A stretch of DNA of 10,006 nt from JBGSIZ01 sp041742255 (GTDB lineage: Bacteria > Pseudomonadota > Alphaproteobacteria > Rhodobacterales > Rhodobacteraceae), in the NCBI GenBank assembly GCA_041742255.1, contig JBGSIZ010000146.1, forward strand, positions 1 through 10,006, read 5' to 3'. The notes beneath the pieces were generated by a model. It made no database searches. It had not been told where the DNA came from and was given only the letters and a program-made list of their open reading frames with translations. Below, piece by piece: positions 1 through 6,236 of this stretch. The translations under genes were made by a program, and so were the position numbers. Position 1 is the stretch's first letter, and each line of letters begins with the position of its first letter.

Positions 1-634
1 GCCGCTCTGCGCCCGGTTTCCCGACCGCGCACTGGTGGGGGTGGACAGTTCGCAGGCGATGCTGGAACAGGCGGCGGCGTTGGCCACCTATACCACACTG
101 GTTCAGGCCGATATCGCCGCGTGGTCCCCCGAACGTCCCGCCGCATTGGTGTTTTCCAACGCCGCCTTGCATTGGTTGCCCGACCACGCCGCGCTGTTTC
201 CCCGGATCATGGGGTGGATCGCGCCGGGTGGCACGTTGGCCGTGCAAATGCCCCGCCAACAGATGGCCCCGTCCCACCGAGTGTTGCGCGATCTGGCCGC
301 TGACCTGTTTGCGGACCGGTTCGACTGGACCGGGTGGACCCCGCAGGTGGACGCGCCCGCCGCCTATCTGCGTCTGCTCGCCCCGTTTGGCCGGGCAGAG
401 GTGTGGGAAACCGAATACCTGCAACGGTTGGCCCCGGTGACGGACGGCCACCCGGTTCGTCACTTCACCGCCTCCACCGCGATGCGCCCGATTGCCGAGC
501 GTTTGACCGCCTCGGAACTCGCCGCGTTTGTCGCCCGGTATGATGCTGCCTTGGCGCGGGACTATCCGCCCGAGGCGGACGGTGCCGTGCTCTTTCCCTT
601 TCGCAGGCTGTTCCTTACGGTGACCCGCGACTAG
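1..634 (+). CDS. tam: Trans-aconitate 2-methyltransferase, 3' part (5' end outside window)
   Basis: The reading frame is open from base 2 and ends at TAG (632-634), giving 210 visible residues. A GTG at 35 is only an internal valine. The family transfers a methyl group from S-adenosylmethionine to trans-aconitate, a spontaneous by-product of aconitase, in the cytoplasm. E. coli Tam has about 250 residues, so roughly 40 N-terminal residues, including the glycine-rich SAM motif I, lie upstream of the window. Visible are the acidic end of the second SAM-binding strand (VGVDSSQAML), the ADI(A)W stretch, the NAALHWLPDH segment and APGGTLAVQMP. All of these align from memory closely with E. coli Tam (GIDSSPAM, NASLQWLPDH, GVLAVQMP). 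The C-terminal LFPFRRLFLTVTR also matches the family end. The next gene starts 15 bp downstream on the same strand, suggesting co-transcription. Another small-molecule class I methyltransferase is possible but less likely. Confidence 0.9.
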   Translation, partial: PLCARFPDRALVGVDSSQAMLEQAAALATYTTLVQADIAAWSPERPAALVFSNAALHWLPDHAALFPRIMGWIAPGGTLAVQMPRQQMAPSHRVLRDLAADLFADRFDWTGWTPQVDAPAAYLRLLAPFGRAEVWETEYLQRLAPVTDGHPVRHFTASTAMRPIAERLTASELAAFVARYDAALARDYPPEADGAVLFPFRRLFLTVTRD

Positions 635-649
635 TTAATCGGAGACCGC

Positions 650-1231
650 ATGCCCGCCCTGACCCCCACCGACCATTACGGCACGATCACATGGCTGGGC
701 CGCGTCCCGGACCGCGTGACCAAGGCGATTGTGACCATTTCCCTCACCGAACTGACCCTGATCTTTGCCGGGACCGAGGGCGAGGTGCATGCGGGCCTGA
801 CCCGGCCATCGTGCAGCCGCGTGACCCGCCAATATCCCAAAGGCACCCCGATCCGGAACACCCGGCAACTGTCGATCGTCAGCGCGCAGGACCTGGCCGC
901 TATCGCCGCCAAACTTGGGCTGGAGGCCATTGACCCCGCGTGGGTCGGGGCCACGGTGGTGATCGACGGCATCCCGGATTTCAGCCACCTGCCGCCATCG
1001 TCCCGGTTGCAGTCCGACAGTGGGGCCACCGTGACCATCGACATGCAAAACCGACCCTGCCAATACCCTGCCATGACGATCGAAGCCGCCCATCCGGGGC
1101 AAGGCACCGGGTTCAAAACGGCGGCCAAGGGCAAGCGGGGGGTCACCGCGTGGGTCGAACGCGAAGGCGTGTGGCGACTGGGCGACCGGGTCCGGTTGCA
1201 TGTGCCCGATCAACGGGCGTGGCAGCCGTGA
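650..1231 (+). CDS. Stand-alone MOSC domain-containing protein
   Basis: A 193-residue cytoplasmic protein consisting almost entirely of a MOSC domain (molybdenum cofactor sulfurase C-terminal). Seen directly: SRVTRQYPKGTPIRNTRQ (residues 56-72), LSIVSAQDLAAIAAKLGL (74-91), DPAWVGATVVIDGIPDFSHLPPSSRL (95-120), the IDMQNRPC stretch with Cys137, and a GFKTAAKGKRGVTAWVEREG segment (154-173). In the MOSC family the conserved cysteine is thought to carry sulfur, or to take part in molybdenum-cofactor chemistry. Family members are implicated in Moco sulfuration or in detoxifying N-hydroxylated compounds. The substrate of this short subgroup is not known to me. ATG at 650 is preceded by GGAG at 641-644, a good ribosome-binding site, and the gene follows tam by 15 bp, so the two probably share a transcript. 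No transmembrane segment or signal peptide is seen. The family assignment is secure, the function is not. Confidence 0.85.
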   Translation: MPALTPTDHYGTITWLGRVPDRVTKAIVTISLTELTLIFAGTEGEVHAGLTRPSCSRVTRQYPKGTPIRNTRQLSIVSAQDLAAIAAKLGLEAIDPAWVGATVVIDGIPDFSHLPPSSRLQSDSGATVTIDMQNRPCQYPAMTIEAAHPGQGTGFKTAAKGKRGVTAWVEREGVWRLGDRVRLHVPDQRAWQP

Positions 1232-1258
1232 CCCTGCCCCGCCGTTTCCCATCAGAAA

Positions 1259-1326
1259 CGACATTTCGTGTCGCCGCCGATTCCTGCGCGGAAAATGTCG
1301 GAAACGCGCGCCGCGCGCCGTTTCCC
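1259..1326 (+). promoter_or_regulatory. Inverted-repeat-rich leader upstream of fhs
   Basis: The 172-bp gap 1232-1403 holds no gene but has dense dyad symmetry. CGACATTT (1259-1266) is matched by AAATGTCG (1293-1300). GACA/TGTC half-sites flank 5 bp at 1260-1272. GGAAACG (1300-1306) with CGCG (1307-1310) can pair with CGCG (1314-1317) and CGTTTCC (1319-1325), leaving loop CCG and one bulged C. GCCGTTTCCC occurs twice (1241-1250 and 1317-1326). These could be operator sites and/or an RNA hairpin controlling fhs-folD. I do not recognise a known riboswitch or a named regulator's site. Confidence 0.4.
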
Positions 1327-1403
1327 CCGGTCTAAAGCTGTGGCACCCATGCGGCCACCTGCCGCAGCCCGGCATCCATGCCCCGATCACAGGACGCGAC
1401 ATC

Positions 1404-3080
1404 ATGGCCTTTAGAACCGATATCGAAATTGCCCGCGCGGCCCAGAAACGCCCGATCCAGGAGATTGGCGCGAAAATCGGCATCAGCAGCGAGGATCTGG
1501 TCCCCTATGGCCACGACAAGGCCAAGGTCAGCCAGCGGTTCATCGACAGCGTGCAGGACCGGCCCAATGGCAAGCTGATCCTTGTGACCGCGATCAACCC
1601 GACCCCGGCGGGCGAGGGCAAGACGACGACAACGGTTGGTTTGGGCGATGGGTTGAACCGGATCGGCAAAAAGGCGGTGATCTGTATCCGCGAGGCGAGC
1701 CTTGGTCCGAATTTCGGGATGAAGGGCGGGGCGGCTGGTGGCGGCATGGCGCAGGTCGTGCCGATGGAAGATATGAACCTTCATTTCACCGGCGATTTCC
1801 ATGCCATCACCAGCGCCCACAACCTGTTGTCGGCGATGATCGACAACCACATCTACTGGGGCAACGAACTGGGGATCGACGACCGCCGCGTGGTGTGGCG
1901 GCGCGCGCTGGACATGAATGACCGGGCGCTGCGCGATATCGTCACGTCGCTGGGGGGGGTGTCCAACGGGTCGCCCCGACAAACCGGGTTTGACATCACG
2001 GTCGCGTCCGAGGTGATGGCGATCCTGTGTCTGGCCAAGAACCTGCGCGATCTGGAACAGCGGCTGGGCGATATGATCGTGGCCTATCGGCGCGACAAAT
2101 CCCCCGTTTACTGCCGCGATATCAAGGCCGACGGGGCGATGACCGTTCTGTTGAAGGACGCGATGCAGCCCAATCTGGTGCAGACGCTGGAAAACAACCC
2201 GGCCTTTGTCCATGGTGGCCCGTTTGCCAATATCGCCCATGGGTGCAATTCGGTGACCGCCACCACGACCGCGCTGAAGCTGGCCGATTATGTGGTGACC
2301 GAGGCCGGGTTTGGTGCCGATCTGGGGGCCGAAAAGTTCATGAACATCAAGTGCCGCAAGGCCGGCCTTGCACCTGCGGCGGTGGTGATCGTGGCAACGG
2401 TGCGCGCGATGAAGATGAACGGCGGCGTAGCCAAGGCCGATCTGGGCACCGAAAACGTCGATGCCGTGCAAAAGGGTTGTCCGAACCTTGGGCGCCACAT
2501 TGCCAACGTGAAATCGTTCGGGGTGCCGGTGGTCGTGGGGATCAACCATTTCGTGTCCGACACCGAGGCCGAGGTGCAAGCCGTCAAGGACTATGTCGCG
2601 GCCCAAGGCGCTGAGGCGGTGTTGTGCATGCATTGGGCCAAAGGGTCCGAAGGGATCGAGGAACTGGCGCACAAGGTTGTCGCCCTTGCCGAAAGTGGTG
2701 TGGCCAATTTTGCCCCCCTCTATCCCGACGAGATGCCGTTGTTTGAAAAGATCGAGACGATTGCCAAACGGATTTACCACGCCGATGGCGTGATTGCCGA
2801 CACGTCCGTGCGCGCCCAGTTGAAGGCGTGGGAAGCGGCGGGCTATGGCCATTTGCCGGTGTGCATGGCCAAGACCCAGTATTCGTTCACCACAGACCCC
2901 AACGTGCGGGGGGCCCCCACGGGCCATACCGTCCCCGTGCGCGAAGTGCGGTTGAGCGCGGGGGCCGGGTTTGTCGTAGTCATCTGCGGCGAGATCATGA
3001 CGATGCCCGGCCTGCCGCGCGTGCCCAGCGCCGAGACGATCCGCCTGAACGAGGACGGCCATATCGAAGGGTTGTTCTGA
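1404..3080 (+). CDS. fhs: Formate-tetrahydrofolate ligase (10-formyl-THF synthetase)
   Basis: A 558-residue cytoplasmic enzyme, the usual length for bacterial Fhs. It makes 10-formyl-THF from formate, THF and ATP, and can run in reverse in methyl-group or formaldehyde oxidation. Seen directly: the ATP-binding loop TPAGEGKTTTT (residues 67-77), the family signature around KGGAAGGGMAQVVPM (107-121), HFTGDFHAITSAHNLL (127-142), the second signature VATVRAMKMNGG (330-341), and a C-terminus with GEIMTMPGLPRVPSAE. ATG 1404 is chosen because AGGA (1391-1394) lies 9 nt upstream and the homologous N-terminus (DIEIARAAQKRPIQEIGAKIGI) follows at once. The frame stays open upstream to 1200, but that stretch is arginine/cysteine-rich and unlike the family. 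folD follows after 59 bp containing a palindromic repeat, giving a two-gene one-carbon operon. Control probably acts through the inverted repeats at 1241-1326. Confidence 0.97.
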   Translation: MAFRTDIEIARAAQKRPIQEIGAKIGISSEDLVPYGHDKAKVSQRFIDSVQDRPNGKLILVTAINPTPAGEGKTTTTVGLGDGLNRIGKKAVICIREASLGPNFGMKGGAAGGGMAQVVPMEDMNLHFTGDFHAITSAHNLLSAMIDNHIYWGNELGIDDRRVVWRRALDMNDRALRDIVTSLGGVSNGSPRQTGFDITVASEVMAILCLAKNLRDLEQRLGDMIVAYRRDKSPVYCRDIKADGAMTVLLKDAMQPNLVQTLENNPAFVHGGPFANIAHGCNSVTATTTALKLADYVVTEAGFGADLGAEKFMNIKCRKAGLAPAAVVIVATVRAMKMNGGVAKADLGTENVDAVQKGCPNLGRHIANVKSFGVPVVVGINHFVSDTEAEVQAVKDYVAAQGAEAVLCMHWAKGSEGIEELAHKVVALAESGVANFAPLYPDEMPLFEKIETIAKRIYHADGVIADTSVRAQLKAWEAAGYGHLPVCMAKTQYSFTTDPNVRGAPTGHTVPVREVRLSAGAGFVVVICGEIMTMPGLPRVPSAETIRLNEDGHIEGLF

Positions 3081-3085
3081 TCCAA

Positions 3086-3111
3086 GGGGGGTGGGTCAAG
3101 ACCCACCTTAC
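3086..3111 (+). repeat. Palindromic intergenic repeat, copy 1 (fhs-folD gap)
   Basis: GGTGGGTC (3090-3097), AA, GACCCACC (3100-3107), then TTAC (3108-3111), preceded by a G-run from 3086. The 8-bp perfect arms start 9 bp after the fhs stop. As RNA this gives a stable hairpin with a CAAG tetraloop. No U-tract follows, so it is not a classical intrinsic terminator. It may instead stabilise the fhs 3' end or attenuate transcription into folD. Two further copies lie at 4064-4085 and 6237-6263. Confidence 0.85.
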
Positions 3112-3139
3112 CGCCGCCCCTCCTACAAGGAACTGACCC

Positions 3140-4030
3140 ATGACTGCACAGGTGATCGACGGCAAAGCCTTTGCCGCCACTGTCCGCGCCAAGGTGGCCG
3201 CCCATGTGGCCCGCCTGCAGGATGACCACGGGGTGGTGCCCGGTCTGGCCGTGGTTCTGGTGGGCGAGGACCCGGCCAGCCAGGTCTATGTGCGGGCCAA
3301 GGGCAAGCAAACCACAGAGGCCGGAATGGCCTCTTTCGAACATAAGATGCCTGTGGACACGTCCGAGGCCGATTTGCTGGCCGTGGTTCACGCGCTGAAC
3401 GCCGATCCGAAAGTGCACGGGATTTTGGTGCAGTTACCGCTCCCGCCGCATTTGAATTCGGACCTGATCATCAACTCGATCGACCCGGCCAAGGATGTGG
3501 ACGGGTTTCACATTTCCAATGTGGGTCTGTTGGGCACCGGGCAAAAGGCGATGGTGCCTTGCACGCCCTTGGGATCCCTGATGATGTTGCGCGACCATCT
3601 GGGCAGCCTGTCAGGAATGACCGCCGTGGTCATCGGGCGGTCCAACATCGTGGGCAAACCGATGGCCCAATTGCTGCTGGGCGACAGTTGCACTGTCACC
3701 ATCGCCCACAGCCGGACCCGCGATCTGCCCGCCGTGGTGCGGCAGGCCGATATCGTGGTTGCCGCCGTGGGCCGCCCCGAAATGGTGACGGGCGACTGGA
3801 TCCGGCCGGGGGCCACGGTGATTGACGTGGGCATCAACCGGGTGGACCGGGGCGGCAAGACCGTTCTGGTGGGCGATTGCCACTATGACAGTTGTGCGGC
3901 TGTGGCCGGTGCGATCACGCCTGTGCCCGGCGGCGTGGGACCAATGACCATCGCCTGTTTGCTGGCCAACACATTGACCGCCTGTTGCCGCGCGGGTGGT
4001 TTTGCCGAGCCAGAGGGGCTGACGGCCTGA
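3140..4030 (+). CDS. folD: Bifunctional methylene-THF dehydrogenase / methenyl-THF cyclohydrolase
   Basis: A 296-residue cytoplasmic enzyme, the usual FolD size plus a short C-terminal tail. It interconverts 5,10-methylene-THF, 5,10-methenyl-THF and 10-formyl-THF using NADP(H), taking over the product of fhs. The key residues fall at the same numbers as in E. coli FolD: Tyr50 and Lys54 (YVRAK), Gln98 (VQLPLP) and Asp121 (KDVDGFH). The Rossmann-fold signature VVIGRSNIVGKPMAQLL (163-179) and the closing PGGVGPMT (263-270) are intact. ATG 3140 has AAGGA at 3127-3131, 8 nt upstream. The tail after residue 284 (GGFAEPEGLTA) is not part of the core fold and ends inside a 12-bp tandem repeat that supplies the stop codon. 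The gene is probably co-transcribed with fhs. Identity is essentially certain. Confidence 0.97.
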   Translation: MTAQVIDGKAFAATVRAKVAAHVARLQDDHGVVPGLAVVLVGEDPASQVYVRAKGKQTTEAGMASFEHKMPVDTSEADLLAVVHALNADPKVHGILVQLPLPPHLNSDLIINSIDPAKDVDGFHISNVGLLGTGQKAMVPCTPLGSLMMLRDHLGSLSGMTAVVIGRSNIVGKPMAQLLLGDSCTVTIAHSRTRDLPAVVRQADIVVAAVGRPEMVTGDWIRPGATVIDVGINRVDRGGKTVLVGDCHYDSCAAVAGAITPVPGGVGPMTIACLLANTLTACCRAGGFAEPEGLTA

Positions 4031-4059
4031 CGGGCGGCCTGACTGTGGGCCTGACGGGG
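4024..4059 (+). repeat. Three 12-bp tandem repeats over the folD stop codon
   Basis: Units starting GGCCTGAC occur at 4024, 4036 and 4048, each 12 bp long. A degenerate GGGCTGAC lies just before, at 4016. Because 12 is a multiple of three, each unit puts a TGA in the folD frame (4028, 4040, 4052), so folD ends in three in-frame stops. Replication slippage is the simplest origin. Confidence 0.7.
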
Positions 4060-4063
4060 GCAG

Positions 4064-4085
4064 GGTGGGTCAAGACCCACCTTAC
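4064..4085 (+). repeat. Palindromic intergenic repeat, copy 2 (after folD)
   Basis: GGTGGGTC (4064-4071), AA, GACCCACC (4074-4081), TTAC (4082-4085). The core is identical to copy 1 and is also preceded by a G-rich stretch. It sits between the convergent ends of folD (stop 4030) and the thioesterase gene (stop 4109 on the - strand), where a symmetric hairpin could limit read-through from both sides. No T-run is present on either strand next to it. Confidence 0.85.
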
Positions 4086-4108
4086 CCGCCACTATCACCC
4101 TGCTGCGA

Positions 4109-4594
4109 TCAGGGATCGACCGGGATCATCGTCCCTTGCAGCAGCGCAATGCTGCGCCAATCCGGTGCGGGGTCGCCCGATGTGGCTTGCGCGAACACCT
4201 CGGCCCGGACCACGATCAACCGCCGCCCGGCCTTGACCACCTCGCCCACCGCGATCAGGCGGGCACCGCGAGCGGGGGACAACAGGTTGATCTTGATCTC
4301 GACCGTCATCACCTCGGACCCCGGCGAAAGCAGGCTGAGTGCCGCGTAGCCCGCCGCACTGTCCCCCAGCCCAAAGGTCAACGCGGCGTGTCCCGCGCCG
4401 TGTTGTTGCAAGGTTCCGGGCAGGATCGGGGCCGACAAAACCACACGCCCCGGCGCCACCGCGTCCATGCTGGCCCCGAACGTGGCCATCATGGTTTGCC
4501 GGGCGAAACTGTGGCGCAGGCGCAGGATCAACACCTCGGTGTCCGGGGATTGGTCCTGAGGGTGTGCATCGCGCGGGGGATCACCGGGGGTCAT
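4109..4594 (-). CDS. PaaI-family hotdog-fold thioesterase
   Basis: A 161-residue cytoplasmic protein with a single hotdog (4HBT/PaaI-like) domain. Such enzymes hydrolyse acyl-CoA thioesters, and PaaI itself acts on ring-hydroxylated phenylacetyl-CoA. The substrate here cannot be told from sequence. Visible: SFARQTMMATFGASMDAVAPGRV (residues 29-51), QQHGAGHAALTFGLGDSAAGYAAL (63-86, the hotdog helix with His65, Gly66 and acidic Asp78 in the positions used by PaaI relatives), EVMTVEIKINLLSPARG (94-110) and RLIAVGEVVKAGRRLIVVRAEVF (112-134). Residues 1-22 are polar, Pro/Asp-rich and probably disordered. ATG 4594 is preceded by a weak GGA about 6 nt away, so a start further inside is possible. The gene diverges from the LytTR gene across 144 bp with inverted repeats and ends opposite folD. 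No operon partner is visible. Confidence 0.85.
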   Translation of the reverse strand: MTPGDPPRDAHPQDQSPDTEVLILRLRHSFARQTMMATFGASMDAVAPGRVVLSAPILPGTLQQHGAGHAALTFGLGDSAAGYAALSLLSPGSEVMTVEIKINLLSPARGARLIAVGEVVKAGRRLIVVRAEVFAQATSGDPAPDWRSIALLQGTMIPVDP

Positions 4595-4601
4595 GATGTT
4601 T

Positions 4602-4662
4602 TCCAGTATCCCTTTGTCCGCGCTGCACAGAAATCAGCGCAAATTTTTTAACCTATACTGGA
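4602..4662. promoter_or_regulatory. Divergent promoter region with nested inverted repeats
   Basis: This AT-rich island lies between the thioesterase start (4594, - strand) and the LytTR start (4739, + strand). An outer pair TCCAGTAT (4602-4609) / ATACTGGA (4655-4662) encloses an inner pair GCGCTG (4620-4625) / CAGCGC (4635-4640) with a 9-bp spacer. TATACT at 4654-4659 is a good -10 candidate for the + strand but has no clear -35. Dyads between divergent genes suit a regulator binding site. The regulator is unknown, and the LytTR protein itself would be a natural candidate. Confidence 0.4.
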
Positions 4663-4738
4663 TTTTTCCGCACTCCTAGAGTAGCGGATGCCATGCCGTG
4701 TGTCATGGTGTTGGTGTGGTTAGGCGACAGGTAAACTC

Positions 4739-5650
4739 TTGCGGACATTGAAAAAGACTTGGGCGGCCCTGATGCGGCCGGAACGCATTGCGATCTGGTT
4801 GCTGGTTTCGGCGGTGGCGGTGTTGTCGGGTCCGTTCGGCACCTTTGACATGTTGGATCCCGTGGGATTGACCCTGTATTGGACGAGCGCAGTGGGTGCG
4901 TCCATCGTGCTGTCCGTTTATATCCGCTATGCGCTGGAACCCCTGCAAACCGGGTGGCAGGTCTGGCAGCGGGAATTGACCAATGTGGCCACGTTCGCGG
5001 TTGTGTTTACGCCGGGGTTGCTGGGCGTCACCCGGTGGTCGTTTGGCCTCGCGCCGCAGGATATTCCGCCGATCCAGATATTCCTGTGGGTGTGCCTCAT
5101 TGCGCTGACCGTCGCCACCGTGCGGCAAATCGTTGTGCAGGCCCAAATGCCGCACGACCATCCGGTGCGCCCCCGATTGGCGGACCGGTTGCCCGCCCAT
5201 GCCGCCCCGGTGTCCCGGCTGACCGTCACCGACCACTATGTGGAGGTGTTTTTGACCGATGGGGCGCATCACCGCTTGTTGCTGCGGCTGGCCGACGCCA
5301 TTCAGGAAATGGACGGCGTCCCCGGCCATTGCACCCATCGGTCCCATTGGGTGACCCGTGCCGCCATCGGGTCCCACCGCCGCAAATCCGGGCGCGATGA
5401 ATTGATCTTGACCGATGGCACGATCATCCCGGTGAGCCGGAAATACCGCCCCGGTCTGGTGGCCGCCGGGATCATCGACGCAGGGCTGGCCCCCGGTCAA
5501 TCTGTTCCCGGTCAATCTGGCTTGGATTACCCTGCACCCGTGCCACAGAACGGCACGGCCATGGCCCGCCGCCCGGTCAAGATCGCCATGGCGCGCGGTC
5601 CGAACAATGCCGCCAAGGGGACCGCCCCCGCCGACAACCCCCCCGTATAA
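4739..5650 (+). CDS. Membrane-anchored LytTR-family DNA-binding protein
   Basis: A 303-residue inner-membrane protein that looks like a one-component transcription regulator. Four hydrophobic segments are predicted at about 17-33, 43-63, 81-97 and 111-131. A linker and a LytTR DNA-binding domain follow (about 159-246: SRLTVTDHYVEVFLTDG, RLADAIQEM, a HRSHWVTRAAI strand, LILTDGTIIPVSRKYRPGL). LytTR domains bind DNA through beta strands and usually follow a response-regulator receiver. Here a membrane region takes that place, as in many Rhodobacterales proteins. TTG 4739 is preferred: AGG lies 7 nt upstream, an in-frame TAG at 4721 limits extension, and ATG 4772 would cut into the conserved N-terminus. 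Residues 250-303 lie beyond the domain, include a PGQSV/PGQS duplication, and overlap the opposite-strand pdeM gene. The ligand and target genes are unknown. Confidence 0.82.
   Translation: MRTLKKTWAALMRPERIAIWLLVSAVAVLSGPFGTFDMLDPVGLTLYWTSAVGASIVLSVYIRYALEPLQTGWQVWQRELTNVATFAVVFTPGLLGVTRWSFGLAPQDIPPIQIFLWVCLIALTVATVRQIVVQAQMPHDHPVRPRLADRLPAHAAPVSRLTVTDHYVEVFLTDGAHHRLLLRLADAIQEMDGVPGHCTHRSHWVTRAAIGSHRRKSGRDELILTDGTIIPVSRKYRPGLVAAGIIDAGLAPGQSVPGQSGLDYPAPVPQNGTAMARRPVKIAMARGPNNAAKGTAPADNPPV
5492..5519 (+). repeat. 15-bp in-frame tandem duplication in the LytTR gene tail
   Basis: CCCGGTCAATCTG occurs at 5492-5504 and again at 5507-5519, a period of 15 bp, encoding PGQS twice. It lies just past the LytTR domain, in the low-constraint tail and a few bases before the pdeM stop on the other strand. 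This is consistent with a recent slippage event. Confidence 0.7.
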
Positions 5651-6201
5651 ACCCCGTAGGCCGGCAGAATCAGCCGCCGCGCGTCCACCAGAAACGCGGG
5701 CCGCGCCGGACCCACGCCGGGCACATGATGTTTGGGGTGGTAGTGGCCGGACACTTCGCCAGAGCCCGCATCTGCCGCCTGTGCAATATGCCGGAACACC
5801 AGCGGACCGAGCGTCAGGGTCGCCAGATGGCTGCCCTTGAACTCCACCGGGCCGGGGTCGTGGTTGCCTTCGATCCAGACCCAGCGGCGGCCGGCCTGCA
5901 TCTGGATCAACGCGGCCCGCGCGGCATCGTCCAGACCCGCCGCCGCATCCAGATCGTCGAAACTGTCGCCCAGACAAATCACCGTGTCCGGGTTCGTGGC
6001 GTCGATATCCGCCGCCAGTTTGTCCAGCGTGGCCCGGGTTTCATAGGGCGGCAACAGCGTGCCCCCCCGCCGCGCGATCCGTTCGGATTTGCCAAGGTGC
6101 AGATCGGACACGCACAAAACCCGGTGCGCCGCCCACCACAACCCGCCCGAGGGCAAGGCCGTCAGCGCCGCACCGGCGAATGTGAAGGCATAAGCGTTCA
6201 T
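5527..6201 (-). CDS. pdeM: Ligase-associated DNA damage response endonuclease (metallophosphoesterase)
   Basis: A 224-residue calcineurin-like metallophosphoesterase with all metal-binding motifs in order: Asp33-x-His35 (SDLHLGKSER), Gly78-Asp79 (CLGDSFDD), Gly-Asn-His-Asp (112-115) and Gly-His-Tyr-His (152-155). The SERIARRGGTLLPPYET segment (39-55) marks the PdeM/MPE subgroup. In Pseudomonas putida, MPE is a manganese-dependent single-strand DNA endonuclease encoded with Lhr-Core helicase, an ATP-dependent ligase and an exonuclease. The helicase gene lies 58 bp upstream on the same strand, so the two are probably co-transcribed. ATG 6201 has AGGAA (6208-6212 on the + strand axis) about 6-7 nt upstream. 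The last about 40 residues are encoded opposite the LytTR gene tail, a 124-bp convergent overlap. Identity is strong. The biological role is taken from the family. Confidence 0.92.
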   Translation of the reverse strand: MNAYAFTFAGAALTALPSGGLWWAAHRVLCVSDLHLGKSERIARRGGTLLPPYETRATLDKLAADIDATNPDTVICLGDSFDDLDAAAGLDDAARAALIQMQAGRRWVWIEGNHDPGPVEFKGSHLATLTLGPLVFRHIAQAADAGSGEVSGHYHPKHHVPGVGPARPAFLVDARRLILPAYGVYTGGLSAGAVPLAALFGPRAMAILTGRRAMAVPFCGTGAG

Positions 6202-6236
6202 GATCCGTTCCTAGCCCTGTCCGGCATTGATCCGCA

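Noticed and set aside
1200..1403. N-terminal extension of fhs from an upstream start at 1200
   Set aside because: The 68 extra residues overlap the end of the MOSC gene and are Arg/Cys-rich. ATG 1404 has a ribosome-binding site and gives the family's normal N-terminus.
1232..1403. Tetrahydrofolate or other one-carbon riboswitch in the fhs leader
   Set aside because: Hairpins are present, but I could not match the conserved core of any known class, so no riboswitch is called.
1332..3062. Long (576-codon) open frame on the - strand opposite fhs
   Set aside because: It is the antisense shadow of fhs. The translation is His/Arg/Gly-rich with no recognisable domain, and the + strand is certain.
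4620..4649. Intrinsic terminator: GCGCTG-N9-CAGCGC followed by AAATTTTTT
   Set aside because: Short stem with a 9-nt loop and a gap before the T-run. No + strand gene lies upstream to be terminated, since the neighbour starts here in the opposite direction. A promoter-region dyad is likelier.
4703..5977. 424-codon open frame on the - strand across the LytTR gene and part of pdeM
   Set aside because: Low-complexity Gly/Arg/Pro/Gln translation, overlapping two recognised genes in other frames. Explained by high GC content.
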